From an uncultured Tenacibaculum sp. (lineage in GTDB: Bacteria > Bacteroidota > Bacteroidia > Flavobacteriales > Flavobacteriaceae): 64,000 nucleotides of DNA. Positions 19,812 through 28,185 of the stretch are shown piece by piece. The notes under the pieces are model-generated. The model did no database searches. It saw only the letters and a program-made list of their open reading frames with translations, and was not told where the DNA came from. The DNA is taken from contig CANMWK010000012.1 in assembly GCA_947501615.1 (NCBI GenBank), forward strand, positions 1 to 64,000, written 5' to 3'. Position numbers and translations under genes: made by a program. Every line of letters begins with the position of its first letter. Within the stretch, counting starts at the first letter, position 1.

Positions 19812-20042
19812 ATGAAAAAAACCATTTTAAAAGACATCAAGGCTTCTTTGCTTACAAAGAAAGAAACTAAAACCATCATTGGAGGTTACAGTGTCGGGGG
19901 TTATTCAAGTTGTACTACTTTTATAGCTTGTGGAGGAAGTCAAAATAGAGGAGCAATTGCAGGACTTTGTTCAAATGGATATTCTGGTTATACTAGTCTT
20001 TATGTATACAGACCAATCCCTAGCCTTATATGTCGTGCTTAG
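19812..20042 (+). CDS. Orphan double-glycine leader peptide (RiPP/bacteriocin-like precursor)
   Basis: A 76-aa peptide. Its N-terminal 25 residues look like a leader (MKKTILKDIKASLLTKKETK, then TIIGG), with the double glycine at residues 24-25. The remaining 51 residues are rich in Gly, Ser and Tyr and contain four cysteines (residues 33, 40, 53, 74). This is the layout of precursors exported by C39-peptidase ABC transporters in Bacteroidota. No modification enzyme, protease or transporter gene is within reach, so processing must be in trans or the gene is a remnant. A strong terminator follows. Confidence 0.65.
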   Translation: MKKTILKDIKASLLTKKETKTIIGGYSVGGYSSCTTFIACGGSQNRGAIAGLCSNGYSGYTSLYVYRPIPSLICRA

Positions 20043-20095
20043 ATTTATGATTTTTCAATTAGATTCTTAATAGATCTATGAAATTTGAAATTTAG

Positions 20096-20125
20096 AAAAC
20101 TACAATAGAAATATTGTAGTTTTTT
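20096..20125 (+). terminator. Terminator of the GG peptide gene
   Basis: Perfect 12-base arms AAAACTACAATA and TATTGTAGTTTT enclose a GAAA tetraloop and are followed by more T residues. It lies 53 bases after the peptide stop codon. Confidence 0.85.
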
Positions 20126-20158
20126 ATTGTGAATCCTATATGTCACTTTTGTTTAAAA

Positions 20159-20254
20159 CTAATCGATTAAGATGGTTTCAAAATGAGCGTTGTTTTCTAA
20201 AGTTTTATCTGCTGGTAACTCAGTTGTAAAAAAACTATTGATTTTAAATTTCAT
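20159..20254 (-). pseudogene. Relic of the selO 5' end
   Basis: A 31-codon minus-strand frame reads MKFKINSFFTTELPADKTLE and then diverges to a stop. It aligns with the SelO start (MKLHIQNTFSKELPADKTLE) over 21 residues. At the DNA level GTTTTCTAAAGTTTTATCTG and the following GCTGGTAACTC occur in both copies. After codon 21 the similarity ends, so this is a duplicated selO start cut off by rearrangement. Its ATG is two bases downstream of the stop of the small membrane protein gene. Confidence 0.75.
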
Positions 20255-20256
20255 AA

Positions 20257-20430
20257 TTAATTGTCTTCCTTTAGAAAAAAGTAATAATATATAACATATA
20301 ACCAATTCAAACTTCCATGCACAATTGCCCATAAAATTGATTTATTTCTATCCCAAGAAATTGTTATGGCTATCATGACGCCAATTAAGGCTCCAATATT
20401 AATTGTTTTTTCATGTTCGAAAGTAATCAT
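20257..20430 (-). CDS. Small two-TM membrane protein
   Basis: A 57-aa hydrophobic protein (start MITFEHEKTINIG). It has a helix around residues 9-24 (GALIGVMIAITIS), a short polar turn WDRNKS, and a second helix ending VIYYYFF. The codon pattern and the helix-turn-helix layout resemble small hypothetical proteins common in Flavobacteriaceae, but I know no function. Four more codons are open upstream (MLLN), so the start is uncertain. Confidence 0.6.
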   Translation of the reverse strand: MITFEHEKTINIGALIGVMIAITISWDRNKSILWAIVHGSLNWLYVIYYYFFLKEDN

Positions 20431-20563
20431 GTTTAAAAGCATATATTTTACAAACTTAACTTTTTTGATAAAATTATGAGTTTTTGTAAAACAGTATGTG
20501 ATTATATAACTTCACGTTTATAACTTAGTCAAATATAATATTTTACTGTTATCTTTTTTGTAT

Positions 20564-22078
20564 CTATTCCAAATTCCTTCTCCCGATTTCTATTCCAACT
20601 TCTCCAAAATATTCAGATATAATTTTTTGCCACAAAACCATCCCATTCTCTGAATTTGAAAATAATACTAAACCATTTTTAGAGTTTTTAAGAATTATGG
20701 CGATTGTTTTTGTGCCGTAATCTCCACCAGTATGCATAAATGCAGTTTCATTATTGGGTAAATTCGTCAGCATTTGCATTCCTAAACTCCAATCAATTCC
20801 CTTTTTTTCGTGTGCTTGGACTTTTAAAAACTCATCATAATTTTTTTCAGACAAACCAGCTCCGTTCAAAACATACATTAAAAATTTAGAATAATCCTCT
20901 ACTGTGGTTAATAAATTGGCGGAAGCATTGGTTACAGTATATTTTTCAAAGTTTATTGGTTTGCCATTTTCATCATGTTCAACTGCATACTGTTCTTCTT
21001 TAATCTTATCTGTCCAATAAAAATGCGTATTTTTCATTCCTAATGGATTGAACAATTTTTGTTGTGCAATTTCCTCAAAAGGACGTTTTAATTTCTTTTC
21101 AATAGCTTTACGTAAATATTCAAATCCCTCTCCAGAATATTGCCATTTTGTTCCTGGCTCAAATTGAAAGTGTAATTTTTTACTATCGGTTAAATACCTC
21201 CAATTAGGAAAACCCGATTGATGTGATAAAAGGTGTCTTGTAGTTAATTTATTTAAATATTTACTATTCTTTATATCTTTGTCTATGAAATATTTTGAAA
21301 TTGGTTCATCTAAATTCCATTTACCTTCATCAATCAATTTTAAAACGACGAATGCTGTAATAGGTTTGGTTAAAGAGGCTACTTTATAGATACTATTATT
21401 AGAAATTGGTTGATTTGGTTTTTTGTTTCCAAATGCTCGTATTTGCTGAAGATTCCCATTCTTAATCAATCCTATGGCTATGGATGGAATTTTGTGTTTT
21501 ATTAATAATTCGTCTATTTTTTTGTCATTATCAAACAGTTTATAAACATAATCGGCATTGAATTTAGGACCATATTCTTTTGGAGGTGGTTTATGTTCAT
21601 AACTTAAAATTCGTTTAACTTTCCATTGTCCATTTTCCAAAATCCAAGTGTGAATGAATTTTCCTTGTTCAGTAGCATAGAGCTCTTTGTTTGGTTCTTT
21701 AATGTAAAAAATATGTTCCCCTGTTTGTATAGCTCCATATATTTCTCCATTGTTTTTTAAGGGAAATACTTTTAGTGTTTCATTTACTAATTTTCTAATA
21801 GGTTTGAAATTGGGGTTTGAGCAAATACTGCTCGTAAACGGTTCAAGAAATTCTTCTAAATTTTTAGTAATACCGTTTTGATCGTGAAAAAACTCTACAT
21901 CTTTATGAAGTACTTTTTTTAGTGCTGCGTAATTACACTTATTAAAACCTCCTTTAAAGATTAAACTATCTGCTTTTTTTAATTCGATAAATAAAGAGGA
22001 GTTTTTTGGGACTTGCGAAATACTATAATTAGTTATAAAAATTAATACAATTACGAAAATTAGTTTATATGATTTCAT
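20564..22078 (-). CDS. Serine hydrolase (beta-lactamase family) with N-terminal SnoaL/DUF4440-like domain
   Basis: A 504-aa exported protein. Signal peptide residues 1-22 (ending NYSISQ). Residues 30-165 look like an NTF2/SnoaL-type domain (LHKDVEFFHDQNG, WILENGQWKVKRILSYEH). Residues 185-500 are a class C beta-lactamase / DD-peptidase fold with SxxK in ASLTKPITA near 261, YSGEG near 314 and MHTGGDYG near 465. The penicillin-binding fold suggests esterase, peptidase or amidase activity in the periplasm. It lies about 100 bases downstream of the HTH membrane protein gene on the same strand. Confidence 0.88.
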   Translation of the reverse strand: MKSYKLIFVIVLIFITNYSISQVPKNSSLFIELKKADSLIFKGGFNKCNYAALKKVLHKDVEFFHDQNGITKNLEEFLEPFTSSICSNPNFKPIRKLVNETLKVFPLKNNGEIYGAIQTGEHIFYIKEPNKELYATEQGKFIHTWILENGQWKVKRILSYEHKPPPKEYGPKFNADYVYKLFDNDKKIDELLIKHKIPSIAIGLIKNGNLQQIRAFGNKKPNQPISNNSIYKVASLTKPITAFVVLKLIDEGKWNLDEPISKYFIDKDIKNSKYLNKLTTRHLLSHQSGFPNWRYLTDSKKLHFQFEPGTKWQYSGEGFEYLRKAIEKKLKRPFEEIAQQKLFNPLGMKNTHFYWTDKIKEEQYAVEHDENGKPINFEKYTVTNASANLLTTVEDYSKFLMYVLNGAGLSEKNYDEFLKVQAHEKKGIDWSLGMQMLTNLPNNETAFMHTGGDYGTKTIAIILKNSKNGLVLFSNSENGMVLWQKIISEYFGEVGIEIGRRNLE

Positions 22079-22180
22079 TTTAAATTTTGATTACTATTTT
22101 GATAGCACAAACCTATCAAAGGTCATCAAAAAATCACTCAACAACTACCCGACAACTTGTTGACAATTACCTGACATTGT

Positions 22181-22705
22181 TTATATGATGCTGAATTTTA
22201 GTTTTATATATAGTTTTTTGTTTTTGTCAAGCTCTACGGTATTTCTTAAAATCACAAAGATATTAAACAGAATGGTAGAAGTTAAGAATAAAATAATATT
22301 CCCATTTTTAATGAAAAGAACTATTAAAAAAAAGATAATTACTGAAAGAATAAACCAAAGAATTTGTAAAGAAATTATTTGTTTGGTGAGATGATTAAAT
22401 TGTTTTTTAATCAATACTATAAGAAGTGGTAAAACAATACTTACTAGAGGAATCATAACAAATGGTAAAGACGAAAGATTAATGTATTTTACAAGTTGAT
22501 AATTGATGGTTTCAGATTTAAATAGGTCTTCTTTTAAATCATTTTCGTTAACACCTAAAGCGTTTGCCAAAACTTTTAAGGTATGACCTTTGGGTGTTGT
22601 TCCTTTTTCTATTCGCTGAATTGTTCTGGCAGAAATCCCTGCTTTTTCTGCTAATTCTTCTTGAGTGAGATTTAGTTTTTCTCGATATTTTAGAAGCTTA
22701 TTCAA
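22181..22705 (-). CDS. XRE-type HTH protein with C-terminal membrane helices
   Basis: A 174-aa protein. Residues 5-58 form a Cro/CI-type helix-turn-helix (KLNLTQEELAEKAGISARTI, QRIEKGTTPKGHTLKVLANA). After a linker, three or four hydrophobic helices follow (about 78-165: FVMIPLVSIVLPLLIVLI, LWFILSVIIFFLIVLFI, ILFLTSTILFNIFVIL). Membrane-tethered one-component regulators of this type are frequent in Bacteroidota, often beside a regulated hydrolase gene, as here. The signal is unknown. Confidence 0.85.
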   Translation of the reverse strand: MNKLLKYREKLNLTQEELAEKAGISARTIQRIEKGTTPKGHTLKVLANALGVNENDLKEDLFKSETINYQLVKYINLSSLPFVMIPLVSIVLPLLIVLIKKQFNHLTKQIISLQILWFILSVIIFFLIVLFIKNGNIILFLTSTILFNIFVILRNTVELDKNKKLYIKLKFSII

Positions 22706-22755
22706 TTTTTAAATGTTTTTGTATGGTACACAACGGTTTTGTATAAGATAGTAGT

Positions 22756-22965
22756 GGGTTTTTAAACCTGATTTATTCAAACTATTTTAAATCAGGATTA
22801 TGCGATAGAAGGTCATTATGAGGCTTGTAGTAGTGATAAACACTAGTGTTTTTTGCTTTTTGCATAGCACCGCTATGGTGAAATTAAAAAACGCAGCGCA
22901 GCAATTGTATTTGCAGTGACTACAAGATGTAATAGATTTTCTATCGCATAATCTGAGTAAAACCC
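22756..22965. repeat. Nested inverted-repeat element (MITE-like)
   Basis: The outer arms are GGGTTTT and AAAACCC near both ends. Inside, GATTATGCGATAGAA (22796-22810) pairs perfectly with TTCTATCGCATAATC (22939-22953), and CTTGTAGT (22824-22831) pairs with ACTACAAG (22919-22926). A separate hairpin CCTGATTTA / TAAATCAGG is at 22767-22796. There is no open frame of note. The symmetric build of about 210 bases fits a non-autonomous mobile repeat or a large transcribed hairpin. No target-site duplication is certain. Confidence 0.6.
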
Positions 22966-22989
22966 AAAGATAAAAAAAAGTAGCTCGGT

Positions 22990-23178
22990 TTAAGCGTCAA
23001 AACCGCTATTGTTTTTATGACACTTAGTTGCTATTAGTTTGTTTATCATTTTAGTTGCATTCGTATTATATGGATTTAGTTTTAGTGATTTCTGATAGGT
23101 TTTCATTAAAGTTACTAACAATAATAAGGGACTGCGCTTGACCTGACAACGAAAAATTATTTTTAAAATTTTTGTCAT
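22990..23178 (-). pseudogene. TPR-like gene remnant
   Basis: The frame contains YQKSLKLNPYNTNATKMINK, which resembles the closing TPR-like segment often found at the end of longer serine hydrolase or TPR proteins (xxSLxLNPxNTNAxxMLxKL). The sequence before it (ILKIIFRCQVKRSPLLLL) does not look like a proper N-terminus. I read it as the 3' scrap of a lost gene rather than a functional 62-aa protein. It sits beside the inverted-repeat element, which may have taken part in the loss. Confidence 0.45.
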
Positions 23179-23259
23179 GTACTAAGGACAATCTTATAAA
23201 ATACACTAAACTTTTATTTAAACACTAGACTTCTTGTAAACAATAGTCAATATTAGATA

Positions 23260-24216
23260 CTACTTTTTTATTCTTAATTGAATATTTTTTCCGATCAGTA
23301 AAATTGTAGTTACAAGAAGGCTAAAAGGTATTCCAATAGCTATAATGAATAAAAAAGTTTTATGAAAGTTTTCGTTATATTCTACTTCTTGATGTTCATT
23401 CGAAACCATCATGTAAAGAGTTGTTATAACTATTGAACTAAAAGAGAAATAATTATAGATAACTGATTTTTTAAATCTTACTTTTTCTTTTGTAAAAAGA
23501 AAATAAATGAAGTTTGAAATGAACATAAAACCAAATATCAAAACAATATATATGATTTTAAATTTTATTGGTATGGAGAGGAAAAAGTTCCGAAGTAACG
23601 AATAATATAAAATACCGCTCACTATTCCTATACCAATGCTATATGGTAATATTTTGATTTTTAGTTTTAAAAAGACTAAAAAAAGTGAAATAATAACTCC
23701 TAAAATTAAAAAGTGCTTTAAAAAAGGAATGAATTTTATTAATTGATAATTAACAATCTTAGCGTCTATAGTTTTTCTAGTTTTTAAAAAATCAATTTCA
23801 AATTTTAAATTCTCCCTATATTTAGTATACTGATCTCCTGATAACCATCTGTTTTCACTATTGTAAATTGTTATACTTTGATTACATAAATAAGAATCAT
23901 TTATTAATCCGTATTTATTAGGATTAGAGTAAACTAACCATTTTTGCCCTTTCTTATATAAAAAATTACAAACCCCTCCACAATTGTTGTATCCAGAAAT
24001 AAACTTAGTTGTTTGGCCTTTAAAAATCTCTTCAATTTCAAAAGTAAACTTTTGATACCCTAAATTATCACAATCTTCAACTTCAACGATTTCTCCTGTA
24101 AAAATTAAAGAATAATCATTATATATCTCTTGAGTTATCTCATTGTGTTTACAACTACAACTGTAAGAATTATAGATGTTTATTGATAAAAAAAATATAA
24201 AAAATAACTTTTTCAT
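23260..24216 (-). CDS. Membrane protein with N-terminal TIMP/netrin-like Cys domain
   Basis: A 318-aa protein. A signal peptide (MKKLFFIFFLSINIYNSYSC) is followed by a Cys-rich extracytoplasmic domain starting CSCKHNEITQE, with FTGEIVEVEDCDN and YNNCGGVCNFLYKKGQKWLVY. This resembles the tissue-inhibitor/NTR-like domains of bacterial proteins. About six TM helices follow from residue 168 to the end. The frame is open 12 codons upstream, but the signal peptide fixes the start at 24216. Function unknown. Very AT-rich codon use fits the neighbouring decayed region. Confidence 0.7.
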   Translation of the reverse strand: MKKLFFIFFLSINIYNSYSCSCKHNEITQEIYNDYSLIFTGEIVEVEDCDNLGYQKFTFEIEEIFKGQTTKFISGYNNCGGVCNFLYKKGQKWLVYSNPNKYGLINDSYLCNQSITIYNSENRWLSGDQYTKYRENLKFEIDFLKTRKTIDAKIVNYQLIKFIPFLKHFLILGVIISLFLVFLKLKIKILPYSIGIGIVSGILYYSLLRNFFLSIPIKFKIIYIVLIFGFMFISNFIYFLFTKEKVRFKKSVIYNYFSFSSIVITTLYMMVSNEHQEVEYNENFHKTFLFIIAIGIPFSLLVTTILLIGKNIQLRIKK

Positions 24217-24394
24217 TGCTTTGATAGTATACACATTGTATCTGTTGCACAAGTTATCAATAATGATTAACTTTCTGTATACAAGGCAAAAAAAATATCA
24301 AGAAACCTCTATATATTATGTGGAAATAGGAATATATATTATCAAAGTCAAAACCTATCCTATTAATTATATAGCTAAAAAAATCTAGGGTCAA

Positions 24395-25615
24395 TTAATC
24401 TAGTAAACTAGATTCAAAATATGCTTTGTTTGCTAAAGTTTTATGAACTGGGCATTTTGCAGCGATTTCTAATAAACGTGTTCTTTGTTTTTCGTCTAAA
24501 TTACCAACCAATTTTATCTTTTTTGTAAAATGATCATGTCTATTGATTCCTTCTGAAGTTATTCCTAATTCTTCACTAGATTTTTTTACACGAGTAACAT
24601 ATACAAATACCTCTTGTAAATCCCACTGCTTTCTATTGGCATACATTTTAAGTGTCATCGTAGTACAAGCAATTAAAGCAGCATTAAGATAATCGAAGGG
24701 AGAAGGGCCGAAATCGTCTCCACCAACACTAGCAGGTTCATCTGCAATTAAACTATGATTATTGGTTTGAATTTTCGTTGTAAAATTATCTTCAAGTAAA
24801 TTTAAATGTCCAAGAGCTTGTTCTTGAGCTGTATCTAAATTTACTCTTGCTTTTTTAGGGAAATAACGTTGCACCCAAGCTCCAATAACATTACCCGCAT
24901 ATTTACTATCTTCTGGATTGGTTAATAAATGATCTGCATTGTCTAAGGTTACAAAACTTTTTGGATGATGTGCGTTATGATATATTTTCTCAGCATTTTT
25001 AATACCCACAACAGTATCTATTGGAGAATGAAGAATTAAAATAGGTTTTCTTAATTCTTTTACAATACTTGGTAAATCTGTTTTTGTGAAATTATCAACA
25101 AACTCTTTGTTAATTTTAAAAGGTCTTCCTCCAATATTTACATTAACTTCTCCTTTTTGTTCTACTTCGTGAATTCCGTGAGAGAATAAATGTGTTACAT
25201 GTTCTACATCTGCTGGCGCACCAATCGTTGCTATAGCTTTTACTGAAGTCAATTCTGCAGCCGCAGTAAGTACTGCTGCACCACCCAGAGAATGGCCAAC
25301 TAATAAAGAAGGAGCTTCAAAATTAGTATTCATATATTCACTTACCGCAATAAGATCGGCAACATTTGCTGAAAAATGACTTTCATGAAATTCACCTTCA
25401 CTTTTACCTAAACCTGTAAAATCGAAACGAACAACTCCAAAACCATAATTTGTAAGTGTTCTGCTGATATTTTTTACAGCACTTAAAGAACTAGTACAGG
25501 TAAAACAATGTGCAAAAATGGCAAAGAAATCAGGTTTTTGATTTGCAGGTAATTCTAAAAATGCATTTAAAATTTGTCCTTTACTATTAGGTATTTTTAA
25601 TTTAGATCTTTTCAT
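24395..25615 (-). CDS. Alpha/beta hydrolase-OsmC fusion protein
   Basis: A 406-aa two-domain cytoplasmic protein. Residues 1-255 are an alpha/beta hydrolase with nucleophile elbow GHSLGG near 107, an acid in HSPIDTVVG near 198 and a His in NADHLLT near 228. Residues 275-406 are an OsmC-like domain with its two redox cysteines in [13 protein letters not shown] near 321 and CPVHKTL near 393. OsmC domains reduce organic hydroperoxides. The fusion is known in several phyla and may link ester hydrolysis to peroxide detoxification. It stands alone, divergent from the AAA cluster. Confidence 0.93.
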   Translation of the reverse strand: MKRSKLKIPNSKGQILNAFLELPANQKPDFFAIFAHCFTCTSSLSAVKNISRTLTNYGFGVVRFDFTGLGKSEGEFHESHFSANVADLIAVSEYMNTNFEAPSLLVGHSLGGAAVLTAAAELTSVKAIATIGAPADVEHVTHLFSHGIHEVEQKGEVNVNIGGRPFKINKEFVDNFTKTDLPSIVKELRKPILILHSPIDTVVGIKNAEKIYHNAHHPKSFVTLDNADHLLTNPEDSKYAGNVIGAWVQRYFPKKARVNLDTAQEQALGHLNLLEDNFTTKIQTNNHSLIADEPASVGGDDFGPSPFDYLNAALIACTTMTLKMYANRKQWDLQEVFVYVTRVKKSSEELGITSEGINRHDHFTKKIKLVGNLDEKQRTRLLEIAAKCPVHKTLANKAYFESSLLD

Positions 25616-25718
25616 GAGTTGAGGATATTTAAGTAAATACAGTTGCTATGTCGGTGAATATCTTTTTTTCTTACGAAGTGCCTTAGTAAAAAGGAGCTAT
25701 TATTTCTTTTAAAATCAT

Positions 25719-25737
25719 TACTTATTAAGTAGTTTTA
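25719..25737 (+). promoter_or_regulatory. Palindrome and possible -7 box upstream of the Ycf46-like operon
   Basis: TACTTATTAAGTA (25719-25731) is a perfect odd palindrome. It overlaps TAGTTTTA (25730-25737), which is one base off the TAnnTTTG consensus. It lies about 25 bases before the ATG at 25763. It is a candidate operator over the promoter of the six-gene cluster. No confident -33 box is seen. Confidence 0.35.
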
Positions 25738-25762
25738 TGGCAAAATAACCAAAAAGAGAGCA

Positions 25763-27433
25763 ATGAAATCACAATACCTTCAGTTTGAACAATCTCTAGC
25801 GAATCATATTAAAGCAAGATTTCCAATTATATACATTACAACTTGGGAAGAAGAACGATTAATAGAGTTAATTGAACAAATGGTTAATGATGGAGATTAT
25901 TTTAAATTTAAGAAAGAAGTATTTCAATGGAGTGTAACTAAAGGATTAGAGAAGAATGGTGAGGAAGAAAAACCTGAACTTAAAAATTCTATAAGTGTTC
26001 TAGAGCATATTGAAGCCTATAAAGATGATGCTGTATTTATTTTGAAAGACTTGTACTTTGATTTAAAACGATGTTGTGAAAATCATCCGAATCAGACCTT
26101 AATTCGAAAAATTAAAGATTTGGTATATAATCTTAAATTATCTGAATATTCAAAGACAATAGTTATCGTTGGACATGATGTTTTTGTGCCCGACGACTTA
26201 TCAAAACAAATTTGCTTAATGGATTTTGAATTGCCAAACAATGAAGAAATCCAAAAGGTTTATAAAGATATTATAGACGCTAACAAAGACAATGAAAAAC
26301 TTAGACTTAGGGTTAACGACGAAGATTTAAAGAAACTAAGTGATGCTGCTTCTGGTTTAACCTTGCACGAAGCTGAAAATGCATTGGCTTTAGCCATAAC
26401 CAGAGATGGTACATTAAGTTTAAGTGATATTGAAGCTATAAAAGAAGAGAAAAAACAATTAATAAAACGAACGGGAATTCTTGAGTTTTTATCTCCAAAG
26501 ATTGATATGAAAAGTGTTGGAGGTTTGAATAATATTAAGAACTGGATATACAAGCGTTCGAATTCTTGGGGAAGTATAGCCAAAGAGTATAATTTACCAT
26601 CTCCTAAAGGAGTTTTAATTACTGGTGTGCCAGGTTGCGGAAAATCATTAATAGCAAAATCGTTAAGTTCAGAATGGAACTTGCCATTGCTTCGATTTGA
26701 TGTAGGAAGTGTTTTTGGAGGAATTGTAGGGAGTAGCGAAGCAAATATGCGAAAGGTAATTCAAACTGCTGAAGCCATTGCACCCTGTGTATTATGGATA
26801 GATGAAATTGAAAAAGGTTTTACAGGTATAGGATCATCAGGAGATAGTGGAACATCTACACGTATTTTCGGAACCTTTTTAAGTTGGATGCAAGAGAAAG
26901 AGAAATTTGTTTTTGTAGTGGCTACAGCAAATAAAATTGATTTACTACCACCTGAACTAATGCGTAAAGGTCGTTTTGATGAAATTTTCTTTGTAGATCT
27001 TCCTACTCCAATAGAAAGAGCCGCAATTTTTAATGTTCATTTGCGTAAGAAACTTAAGAATGACAAAATATTAGAGGTTGATTTTACTGAGCAAAAGTAT
27101 TTAGATGTTTTAGTGGAAAAAACAGAAGGTTTTACAGGTGCAGAAATAGAACAGGTGGTGATAAGTGCTTTATTTGAAGCTTTTGATCAAAGAAGGAAGT
27201 TGACCTTTGAAGATTTTGAGAAATCGATAGAAAATACTGTTCCATTACGAATAACACAAGCAGAAAATATTCAAGCTATTCGAGAGTGGGCAAATGTTAG
27301 AGCAGTATCGGCTACATCAATGAAAGATAATCAAGATGAAAATGATATAGCGTTCATAAGTGATATCCCAGAAGATGCTAAACCGTCGCCAAATAATAGT
27401 TCTAAACGAGGAGGAAGAACCATAGATTTTTAA
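25763..27433 (+). CDS. Ycf46-like AAA+ ATPase
   Basis: A 556-aa ATPase resembling Ycf46 of cyanobacteria and plastids. The N-terminal domain (1-240) has the family signature [16 protein letters not shown]. The AAA+ module carries Walker A GVPGCGKS (about 289-296), Walker [10 protein letters not shown] (about 341) and an arginine-finger region [12 protein letters not shown] (about 400). The tail (510-556) is low-complexity and ends RGGRTIDF. It is the first gene of a six-gene cluster with DUF1257-like and DUF2997-like partners, the same company that Ycf46 relatives keep elsewhere. The C-terminal GR-x-ID-F matches the ends of two later proteins in the cluster, which is not expected from homology. 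Confidence 0.88.
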   Translation: MKSQYLQFEQSLANHIKARFPIIYITTWEEERLIELIEQMVNDGDYFKFKKEVFQWSVTKGLEKNGEEEKPELKNSISVLEHIEAYKDDAVFILKDLYFDLKRCCENHPNQTLIRKIKDLVYNLKLSEYSKTIVIVGHDVFVPDDLSKQICLMDFELPNNEEIQKVYKDIIDANKDNEKLRLRVNDEDLKKLSDAASGLTLHEAENALALAITRDGTLSLSDIEAIKEEKKQLIKRTGILEFLSPKIDMKSVGGLNNIKNWIYKRSNSWGSIAKEYNLPSPKGVLITGVPGCGKSLIAKSLSSEWNLPLLRFDVGSVFGGIVGSSEANMRKVIQTAEAIAPCVLWIDEIEKGFTGIGSSGDSGTSTRIFGTFLSWMQEKEKFVFVVATANKIDLLPPELMRKGRFDEIFFVDLPTPIERAAIFNVHLRKKLKNDKILEVDFTEQKYLDVLVEKTEGFTGAEIEQVVISALFEAFDQRRKLTFEDFEKSIENTVPLRITQAENIQAIREWANVRAVSATSMKDNQDENDIAFISDIPEDAKPSPNNSSKRGGRTIDF

Positions 27434-27447
27434 TAAAATATTTTATC

Positions 27448-27945
27448 ATGAGTGTAGTAGTCGTAATTGGAGGAGCAAGTGCTTTATTAGGAGCTGCAGG
27501 TGTTACTGTAGGAAGTATTGCAGTAGGAACCGTAGCAGAAGCAATATTATCTAAGTTAGAAACTGATACTTCAGGTGTTATGGATACTGTAATTTATCCT
27601 TCAATTTTTAGGAAGATGAGTATTGTTAAAACAACCTTATCTAATCTATCTGCACATCCAAGAGTAAATGCAGACAAACATGTTTTAGGAGAAATAGACG
27701 GAGTGCAAATAGAGTGTGTTTTTAATACAGATCGTAAAGCGATAGATATCGTTTTTGTTGGTGCTAACGAAAGTAAAGCACAATCTTTAGTTACCGAGAT
27801 AGAAAAAGAATATGGTAATGTAATACAAGAGTTGGTTTATGAAAAGTTGAAAAATGATGCGGAAAATAAAGGGTTAACATTAGCATCGGAACAATTAACA
27901 GAAGAAAAATCAATAGTATTAACCTATACTATCAATCAGCAATAA
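27448..27945 (+). CDS. DUF1257 (Ycf35)-like protein
   Basis: A 165-aa protein. The first 35 residues are hydrophobic and glycine/alanine-rich (VVVIGGASALLGAAGVTVGS), which is unusual for the family and might insert in or touch the membrane. From residue 55 it looks like DUF1257/Ycf35: MSIVKTTLSNL, then VQIECVFNTDRKAIDIVFVG, a coupled YGNVIQELVYEKLKNDAENK helix, and a final strand pair ending SIVLTYTINQQ. The family has no known activity. It follows the ATPase by 14 bases. Assignment rests on pattern similarity and gene order, not on a profile search. Confidence 0.65.
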   Translation: MSVVVVIGGASALLGAAGVTVGSIAVGTVAEAILSKLETDTSGVMDTVIYPSIFRKMSIVKTTLSNLSAHPRVNADKHVLGEIDGVQIECVFNTDRKAIDIVFVGANESKAQSLVTEIEKEYGNVIQELVYEKLKNDAENKGLTLASEQLTEEKSIVLTYTINQQ

Positions 27946-27953
27946 TAAGTTCT

Positions 27954-28160
27954 ATGAAAAAAATAATCATTGAAATTACTAATAATGGAGCTGTAAAAGC
28001 TAAAGTAGAAGGAGTGAAAGGAAAACGATGTTTAGAATATATAAGCATACTAGAAGAGTTAATTGAAGGAGAAACTTTAGAGCATGAATTAACTCATGAA
28101 TTTCATGAACAGGAAATCACTTCTGAAAATTCAAACACATTATCGAATAATCAAAACTAG
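27954..28160 (+). CDS. DUF2997-like small protein
   Basis: A 68-aa protein beginning MKKIIIEITNNGAVKAKVEG, followed by KGKRCLEYISILEELIEG. This is the typical layout of DUF2997: two strands, a conserved Lys-Gly-x-x-Cys, and a helix. Residue C23 is the only cysteine. The tail is acidic and polar. DUF2997 genes commonly sit beside DUF1257 genes, as here with an 8-base gap. Function is unknown. A small partner or carrier protein is one possibility, but nothing in the sequence proves it. Confidence 0.7.
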   Translation: MKKIIIEITNNGAVKAKVEGVKGKRCLEYISILEELIEGETLEHELTHEFHEQEITSENSNTLSNNQN

Positions 28161-28185
28161 CCCATTAAGCTATAGCTAACTAAAA

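Noticed and set aside
24176..24388. 70-codon plus-strand frame
   Set aside because: It overlaps the signal-peptide region of the minus-strand TIMP-like gene and is very AT-rich low-information sequence.
25763..27433. MoxR-type or gas-vesicle GvpN ATPase
   Set aside because: The N-terminal [16 protein letters not shown] domain and the DUF1257/DUF2997 neighbours point to Ycf46; there is no vWA protein or gas-vesicle gene.
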